Part shown: positions 24,246-29,556 of the stretch, one piece after another
Layout of the letters: the number at the start of each line of letters is the position of its first letter
Position numbering within the stretch: position 1 is the stretch's first letter
Source: Clostridia bacterium
Lineage (GTDB): Bacteria; Bacillota; Clostridia; TANB77; CAG-508
Length of the DNA: 29,556 nucleotides
Reading direction: 5' to 3'
Assembly (NCBI GenBank): GCA_900772235.1
Contig: CAAGQX010000075.1
Coordinates: forward strand, 1-29,556
The notes under the pieces: generated by a model
Seen by the model: only the letters and a program-made list of their open reading frames with translations
Told to the model about the DNA's origin: nothing
Databases searched by the model: none
Position numbers and translations under genes: made by a program

Positions 24246-26327
24246 TTAGTCTTTTTTTGCTCTTGATGCTACTATTGTTTCTAATATTGATTTTGGAACT
24301 TCTTCGTAATGGCTTGGTTCCATTGCATATGTTCCTCTACCTTGAGTTTTAGAACGTAAGTCTGTAGCATAACCAAACATTTCTGAAAGTGGAATGAATG
24401 CTCTTATTATTTGCATTCCATTTCTTGCTTCAATTCCTTCCATTCTTCCTCTTCTTGAGTTAACGTCTCCAATAACATCTCCCATATATTCTTCTGGAAC
24501 TGTTATTTCAACTTTCATAATTGGTTCTAATATAACAGATTTAGCTTGTCTACATCCTTCTTTGAATGCCATAGAACCTGCAATTTTGAAGGCCATTTCT
24601 GATGAGTCAACATCGTGGTAAGATCCATCTACTAATGTAGCTTTGAAATCTATAACTGGATATCCAGCTAAGATACCGCTTTCAGCAGCTTCTCTAATAC
24701 CTTCTTCTGTTGGTTTAACGTATTCTTTAGGAACAACACCACCAACAATTTTGCTTTCAAATTGAATTCCTGAACCTGGTTCTAATGGTTCCATTTCTAG
24801 CCAAACGTGTCCGTATTGTCCACGTCCACCAGATTGACGGATGAATTTACCTTCAACTCTTACTTTGTTTCTAATTGTTTCTTTGTAAGATACTTGTGGT
24901 TTACCTACATTACATTCTACTTTAAATTCTCTTTTTAATCTGTCTACTATTATGTCTAAGTGTAATTCACCCATACCAGCAATAATTGTTTGTCCTGTTT
25001 CTTGGTTTGTATATGCTTTGAATGTTGGATCTTCTTCAGCTAATTTTGCTAAAGCTATACCCATTTTTTCTTGAGCTACTTTGTCTTTTGGCTCAATTGC
25101 AATTTCAATAACTGGTTCTGGGAATTCCATAGATTCTAGTATAACTGGATTATTAACATCACATAATGTATCTCCTGTTGTTACTTCTCTTAGTCCAACA
25201 GCAGCTGCTATATCTCCTGCATATACTTTATCTATATCTTCTCTGTGATTAGAATGCATTAAAACTATTCTTCCCATTCTTTCTTTTTTGTCTTTGTTTG
25301 CATTTAATACTGTAGATCCTGCTTCTAAAGTTCCTGAATAAACTCTGAAGAAGCAAAGTTTACCTATAAATGGATCTGTTGCAATTTTGAATGCTAATGC
25401 TGCAAATGGTTCTGAATCAGATGTTTTTCTTTCTGTTTCTTCTCCATCTAATGTTACACCTTTAATATGTGGTATATCTAATGGTGATGGCATATAGTCA
25501 ACTATTGCATTTAATAGCTCTTGAACACCTTTGTTTTTATATGATGATCCGCAACATACTGGAACTAATTTGTTATTGATTGTTCCTAATCTTAATCCTT
25601 TTTTGATTTCTTCTTCAGAAAGTTCTTCACCTTCTAAGTATTTCATCATTAATTCATCATCTTGTTCTGCTGCAGCTTCTATCATTTCTGCTCTAAATTT
25701 ATTTGCAGTTTCTACTAAATCTTCTGGTATATCTGTTTCTTCAATTACTTTTCCTAAATCGTCTTTATGGATAAATGCTCTCATTTTTATTAAATCAACT
25801 ATTCCTTTGAAGTCTGCTTCTGCTCCAACTGGTATTTGAACTGGAATAGCGTTTGCATTTAATCTGCTCTTCATTTGCTCTACGCAAGCAAAGAAGTTAG
25901 CTCCTGTTGTATCCATTTTATTTACATATGCCATTCTTGGTACATGGTAATTGTCTGCTTGTCTCCAAACAGTTTCAGATTGTGGTTGAACTCCACCTTT
26001 TGCACAAAATACAGTAACTGAACCATCAAGAACTCTTAAAGATCTTTCAACTTCAACAGTGAAATCAACGTGTCCTGGTGTGTCTATAATGTTTATTCTA
26101 TGACCTAACCATTGGCATGTTGTTGCTGCAGAAGTAATTGTAATACCTCTTTCTTGTTCTTGTACCATCCAGTCCATAGTAGCTTCACCTTCGTGAACTT
26201 CTCCTATTTTATGTGTTTTACCTGTGTAGAAAAGAATTCTTTCTGTAGTAGTTGTTTTTCCTGCATCGATGTGAGCCATTATTCCTATATTTCTTGTTTT
26301 CTCTAATGGAAATGCTCTACCTGCCAT
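24246..26327 (-). CDS. fusA: Elongation factor G
   Basis: 693 residues, full length. Switch and P-loop regions AHIDAGKTTTTERI, DTPGHVDF and NKMDTTGAN are present, and the C-terminal domains include GGVVPKEY and RRGRMEGIEARNG. It is the translocase GTPase. Third gene of the str operon; no in-frame CGG in nearly 700 codons. RBS AAAGGAGG. Confidence 0.98.
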   Translation of the reverse strand: MAGRAFPLEKTRNIGIMAHIDAGKTTTTERILFYTGKTHKIGEVHEGEATMDWMVQEQERGITITSAATTCQWLGHRINIIDTPGHVDFTVEVERSLRVLDGSVTVFCAKGGVQPQSETVWRQADNYHVPRMAYVNKMDTTGANFFACVEQMKSRLNANAIPVQIPVGAEADFKGIVDLIKMRAFIHKDDLGKVIEETDIPEDLVETANKFRAEMIEAAAEQDDELMMKYLEGEELSEEEIKKGLRLGTINNKLVPVCCGSSYKNKGVQELLNAIVDYMPSPLDIPHIKGVTLDGEETERKTSDSEPFAALAFKIATDPFIGKLCFFRVYSGTLEAGSTVLNANKDKKERMGRIVLMHSNHREDIDKVYAGDIAAAVGLREVTTGDTLCDVNNPVILESMEFPEPVIEIAIEPKDKVAQEKMGIALAKLAEEDPTFKAYTNQETGQTIIAGMGELHLDIIVDRLKREFKVECNVGKPQVSYKETIRNKVRVEGKFIRQSGGRGQYGHVWLEMEPLEPGSGIQFESKIVGGVVPKEYVKPTEEGIREAAESGILAGYPVIDFKATLVDGSYHDVDSSEMAFKIAGSMAFKEGCRQAKSVILEPIMKVEITVPEEYMGDVIGDVNSRRGRMEGIEARNGMQIIRAFIPLSEMFGYATDLRSKTQGRGTYAMEPSHYEEVPKSILETIVASRAKKD

Positions 26328-26417
26328 TTCTTTTCCTCCTTTATATATTAATGTGGAATGCTTGAGGAGTGCTTTTGCACTTACTCCTCTTACTTCTCAC
26401 TTACTCTAAATTTGTTT

Positions 26418-26888
26418 TTAGAATTTGTAATGTGCGAAAGCTTTGTTTGCTTCTGCCATTCTATGTGTTTCTTCTTTCTTCTTGAATGCTCCACCAGCTG
26501 AATTTACTGCGTCAATTATTTCACCTGCTAATTTTTCTGCCATTGTTTTTTCGTGTCTTTTTCTAGCATATGAAACTAACCATCTTAATCCTAAAGTTTG
26601 TCTTCTTTCTGCTCTTATTTCAAGTGGTACTTGGTAAGTTGCTCCACCTACACGTCTTGCTTTAACTTCAAGAACTGGCATAACATTATTTAATGCTGCT
26701 TCAAAAACTTCTAAAGGTTCTTTTCCTTCTTTTTCTCTTACGATGTCAAATGCATCATAAACGATTTTTTGAGCAACTGTCTTTTTACCATCTAACATAA
26801 TGTTGTTTATTAATTTTGTAACAACTTTACTATTGTATATTGGATCTGGTAAAACATCTCTTTTTGCTATATATCCTCTTCTTGGCAC
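26418..26888 (-). CDS. rpsG: 30S ribosomal protein S7
   Basis: 156 residues, starts MPRRGYIAKRDVLPDPIYNS and ends NKAFAHYKF, with the RNA-binding RRVGGATYQVP. It nucleates assembly of the 16S rRNA head domain and often autoregulates the operon. It is 215 bp from rpsL; that gap holds a small GAAAGG/CCTTTC stem and no gene. Confidence 0.98.
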   Translation of the reverse strand: MPRRGYIAKRDVLPDPIYNSKVVTKLINNIMLDGKKTVAQKIVYDAFDIVREKEGKEPLEVFEAALNNVMPVLEVKARRVGGATYQVPLEIRAERRQTLGLRWLVSYARKRHEKTMAEKLAGEIIDAVNSAGGAFKKKEETHRMAEANKAFAHYKF

Positions 26889-27103
26889 TATTCTTCACTC
26901 CTTTTCTTTATAGATGTGTTTTAAATAAAACACTTTAGTTACTCTGAAAGGCCCTTTACCTTTCCGTATAGTGCTAATTAGATGTTAGAACTCGGATGTT
27001 AGAATTTAAGTTTTATTTTAAATTCTAGTAATCTATATAAATTTTATTACATATCTTCATTATTAACATTTATTAACACTTTCATTTAGTACGATGCGTC
27101 TCT

Positions 27104-27517
27104 TTATTTCTTAGGTTTTTTTGCACCGTATTTAGATCTAGCTTGCATTCTATCTTTAACGCCTGCTGTATCTAAAGTACCTCTGATAATGTGGTATCTA
27201 ACACCTGGTATATCTTTTACCCTTCCACCTCTTATTAAAACAACACTGTGTTCTTGTAAGTTGTGTCCTATTCCTGGAATATATGATGTTACTTCATATC
27301 CATTAGATAGTCTAACTCTGGCTACTTTTCTTAAAGCTGAGTTTGGTTTTTTAGGTGTTACTGTTTTAACAACTGTACATACTCCTCTTTTTTGTGGTGC
27401 TCTGTTGTTTGTTTGTTTATTTAACTTTGAGTTAAATCCTTTTTGTAATGCTGGAGCTGTAGATTTTGCTTTAGTTGTTTTTCTACCTTTTCTTACTAAT
27501 TGGTTAATTGTTGGCAC
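27104..27517 (-). CDS. rpsL: 30S ribosomal protein S12
   Basis: 137 residues. The decoding-centre blocks TPKKPNSALRKVARVRL and GGRVKDIPGVRYHIIRG are intact; the lysine of TPKKPNSA is the classic streptomycin/accuracy residue and is wild type here. S12 monitors codon-anticodon fit at the A site, so it is relevant to decoding accuracy, but nothing unusual is seen that would explain shifts at CGG. First gene of the str operon. RBS GGGAGGTG. Confidence 0.98.
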   Translation of the reverse strand: MPTINQLVRKGRKTTKAKSTAPALQKGFNSKLNKQTNNRAPQKRGVCTVVKTVTPKKPNSALRKVARVRLSNGYEVTSYIPGIGHNLQEHSVVLIRGGRVKDIPGVRYHIIRGTLDTAGVKDRMQARSKYGAKKPKK

Positions 27518-27544
27518 TTTTTAATTCACCTCCCTAAAATTAAA

Positions 27545-27588
27545 CACTAACGCGTTATATTGTAACACGTTAGTGCTTGTTTTGTCAA
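27545..27588 (-). promoter_or_regulatory. str operon promoter overlapped by a palindrome
   Basis: Minus strand TTGACA, 18 bases, TACAAT. The inverted repeat CACTAACGTGTTA / TAACGCGTTAGTG (27545-27575) covers the -10 box and the probable start site, as an operator would. Confidence 0.8.
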
Positions 27589-27628
27589 TATTTAACAATA
27601 AATTAATGGTAGTTTTTAAATTTTATTT

Positions 27629-29317
27629 TTACTCCCACATTGCACTGTAATTTCCGTCTCCTTCATAATAATCAGACATATCATAAATATGTGTAAAATA
27701 GCTATTATAAGCCATAGCTTCTAAAGTGTATTCTGTGGTTACCAACCCTTTGCTATAATAAATTGTATCTGCTGTGTATATATGGGTGTCTGTAATTCCA
27801 ATTATCATCCCAATATGCCCATTCCAGCCTATTAAATCTCCTGCTTTAACTTTTCCAGATTTTAATAAGCTCAATGTTATTGGCTGACTTTTCCCTAAGT
27901 CTGGTAAGGTCTTATACCACTCTCCTGGTCCTGCTCCTATATCTCCTGGGTCATATCCGCCATTGTACATTGCCCAAGTTACAAAGCCACTACAATCAAG
28001 GCCATTTTTCAAATATTTTCCTGTACTATATTCTTTTAGTGTTCCTCCCCACATAACTGGCTTTGTTTTTGACCTTTTAATTTCGCTATATTTATCTTCC
28101 GATAAATATAATCCCTTGTGATAGTATCTTCCTTCTCCATCTATTTTCTCTGAAAAACCGGTATTTTGATATCTACCATTTTCCAAAAAATATGGTACTT
28201 TATATTTAAACTCTAATGTTATAAATCTTGCAGCTGCAACCACACCTGCTCTAGTTTTTAGTCCAGCTGTTTCAACTCTTTCTTCTAGTATTTCATCTAA
28301 AATATGAGCTTCTTCTTGAGTATATATTCCTGCTGATGTTAAAAATTGTTTTTTACTGTTTATCTGTGGTGTTGTTACTAAATCTGTAACCACTACTTCT
28401 ATACTTACACTATGATTGTATTTATCTGATATGTTTAATTTTGTTGTTCCTAATTTTATACCAGTTATAGTTGTTCCATCAATTTTTACAATATCTTCTT
28501 CTGTAGAAAATGTTAATGTATTGTCTGGATTTCCAATATATTTTATATCGGTTTCAATTTGTTTTGTTTCTCCTTCTAGCAAAATAATTCTCTGCTTTTT
28601 TGTATTTAAAGAAATAATTGCATTTAAATAATCTGTTATAAGTATTTTTTCACTTTCATTTTTCTCATCTTTTATAACTATGTATTTGCTTTCTTCATCT
28701 ACTTTTAAAATACAGTTGTTTTGCTCTACTTGTGTCCAAGAATTTTCATCAATATTTTGACCTTCTTTTAAAACTTGGCACCACCTATCTTTAGCTATAA
28801 CAGGTGCTTTCAAATTAATATTTATACTGTCATTTTCTAAAGAAATTTTATTAATGGCTAAACCACTTTTTATGTAATTGATTTCAAATTGACTTGCAAA
28901 GTTAAAGTTTTTAATAATTTCCCAAGCGATTACTAAAAGTACAATTATTAAAAGTATTTTTGATATTTTTTTCGTTACTCGGAATTTGTTTTTGCTAGGT
29001 TGTTCAATATTTTGTTGCTTTATTTTTTCTTTTTCATCGTTTTTATTATTTTTTTCTTCTGCATTCTCATTACTTATAATTTTCTTTTTTACATTGTTAT
29101 TGTCATTTCCTTTTTTAGCAGTTTTCACATCCATTTCTTTTTTTGTTTTACTGCTGTTGTTTTCTTTTCCGGCAGTTTTAGTGTTTGCTTCTTTTTTAGT
29201 TTTGTTATTGCTGTTTTCTTTTTTAGAAGTGCTCGTATTCTTTTTTATAACCTCTTTACTTTCTATTTCTTTGGCTTCTTTTTCTATGTCTTCTTCTCCT
29301 ATAACAATGCTTTTCAT
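27629..29317 (-). CDS. Membrane-anchored NlpC/P60 cell wall hydrolase
   Basis: 562 residues. Residues 1-115 are cytoplasmic and highly charged, with three imperfect copies of a KxEN/TKKE-type repeat of about 20 residues. A membrane helix lies at 120-137 (ILLIIVLLVIAWEIIKNF). Residues 240-312 form a Big_2-like Ig domain (TTITGIKLGTTKLNISD). The catalytic NlpC/P60 domain is C-terminal: Cys442 in LDCSGFV, His501 in GHIGMIIG. It probably cuts peptidoglycan peptide stems outside the cell. RBS AAGGAGAA. Substrate not known. Confidence 0.85.
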   Translation of the reverse strand: MKSIVIGEEDIEKEAKEIESKEVIKKNTSTSKKENSNNKTKKEANTKTAGKENNSSKTKKEMDVKTAKKGNDNNNVKKKIISNENAEEKNNKNDEKEKIKQQNIEQPSKNKFRVTKKISKILLIIVLLVIAWEIIKNFNFASQFEINYIKSGLAINKISLENDSININLKAPVIAKDRWCQVLKEGQNIDENSWTQVEQNNCILKVDEESKYIVIKDEKNESEKILITDYLNAIISLNTKKQRIILLEGETKQIETDIKYIGNPDNTLTFSTEEDIVKIDGTTITGIKLGTTKLNISDKYNHSVSIEVVVTDLVTTPQINSKKQFLTSAGIYTQEEAHILDEILEERVETAGLKTRAGVVAAARFITLEFKYKVPYFLENGRYQNTGFSEKIDGEGRYYHKGLYLSEDKYSEIKRSKTKPVMWGGTLKEYSTGKYLKNGLDCSGFVTWAMYNGGYDPGDIGAGPGEWYKTLPDLGKSQPITLSLLKSGKVKAGDLIGWNGHIGMIIGITDTHIYTADTIYYSKGLVTTEYTLEAMAYNSYFTHIYDMSDYYEGDGNYSAMWE

Positions 29318-29434
29318 CGGTAATTTTCTCCTTTATAAAAATATAATTTTATTTTAGATTACATATTAATTTTTGTCAATTATTTTGTCTAAAATTGGAA
29401 AAATTCGTTATAAAATAATAATACTTTTTAGAGA

Positions 29435-29461
29435 TGTAGAGGCGGGTTCCAAACCCATCCG
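29435..29461 (+). repeat. Dispersed GTAG-GGCG repeat, unit 1
   Basis: TGTAGAGGCGGGTT-CCA-AACCCATCCG, an imperfect hairpin with the same opening as unit 2. Confidence 0.6.
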
Positions 29462-29498
29462 AATAAAAACATTTTTATATATAAAAAATATAGAAAAA

Positions 29499-29523
29499 TG
29501 TAGGGGCGATTTTAATCGCCCGA
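29499..29523 (+). repeat. Dispersed GTAG-GGCG repeat, unit 2
   Basis: TGTAG followed by GGGGCGATTTTAATCGCCCG. Its 18-bp core is the reverse complement of the terminator stem at 21657-21674. The last 30 bases of the window show no feature. Confidence 0.7.
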
Positions 29524-29556
29524 GATAGAAATATGATTATAATTATTTTTGTTCAA

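Noticed and set aside
29000..29357. Long plus-strand hydrophobic ORFs opposite the NlpC/P60 gene
   Set aside because: Shadows of the Lys/Asn/Glu-rich N-terminus read in reverse; no ribosome binding site.

Overview
The window comes from a low-GC, spore-forming Bacillota of Clostridia type. Evidence for this is the AT-rich coding, strong AGGAGG ribosome binding sites, a CotF-type spore coat gene, a CD1247-type protein next to efp, and the str operon order rpsL-rpsG-fusA-tuf. I cannot name the genus.

Layout. 226-2769: a sugar-transfer-type ATP-grasp gene, a two-gene spore-coat pair, and two small genes of different base composition. 2894-3621: tmRNA with promoter and terminator, a duplicated tmRNA 3' end enclosing a hairpin insert, and tRNA-Trp. 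3689-8257: an M23 peptidase, a CD1247-like zinc-ribbon protein, efp, an M24 peptidase, an A24 prepilin peptidase, a YqeG phosphatase and acpP. 8464-9637 and 21267-21321: the two halves of one type IV pilin-like/GLUG gene, separated by an 11.6 kb integrative mobilizable element (9628-21276). The element has a large serine recombinase, a MobV relaxase with a probable oriT, a replication-type HTH protein, a DUF1016/YhcG nuclease, TnpV, and cargo (DUF6076, a membrane XRE regulator, a PNPOx-like protein, an MGMT-like protein, a Vat/CatB-type acetyltransferase, AbrB and XRE regulators). 21485-29556: a small RHH protein, plsX, tuf, fusA, rpsG, rpsL, an NlpC/P60 wall hydrolase and two short dispersed repeats.

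Main observation. Five genes (M23 peptidase, pilin-like protein, serine recombinase, HTH protein, DUF1016 nuclease) look broken by single-base insertions, seven in total. All seven are the same event: a C directly before a glycine GGN codon, which makes an in-frame CGG. Skipping that C, or reading CGGN as one glycine, restores each full-length family protein. By eye I found no in-frame CGG in any other native or element gene. The only three normal-looking in-frame CGG codons are in the two compositionally foreign genes at 1797-2769. This suggests that CGG is unassigned or poorly decoded in this organism and that ribosomes shift +1 there, so C insertions before GGN are tolerated. The element shares the property, so it has probably been living in hosts with the same decoding. 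A sequencing artefact is the main competing explanation, but it does not explain why all seven fall in the same codon phase.
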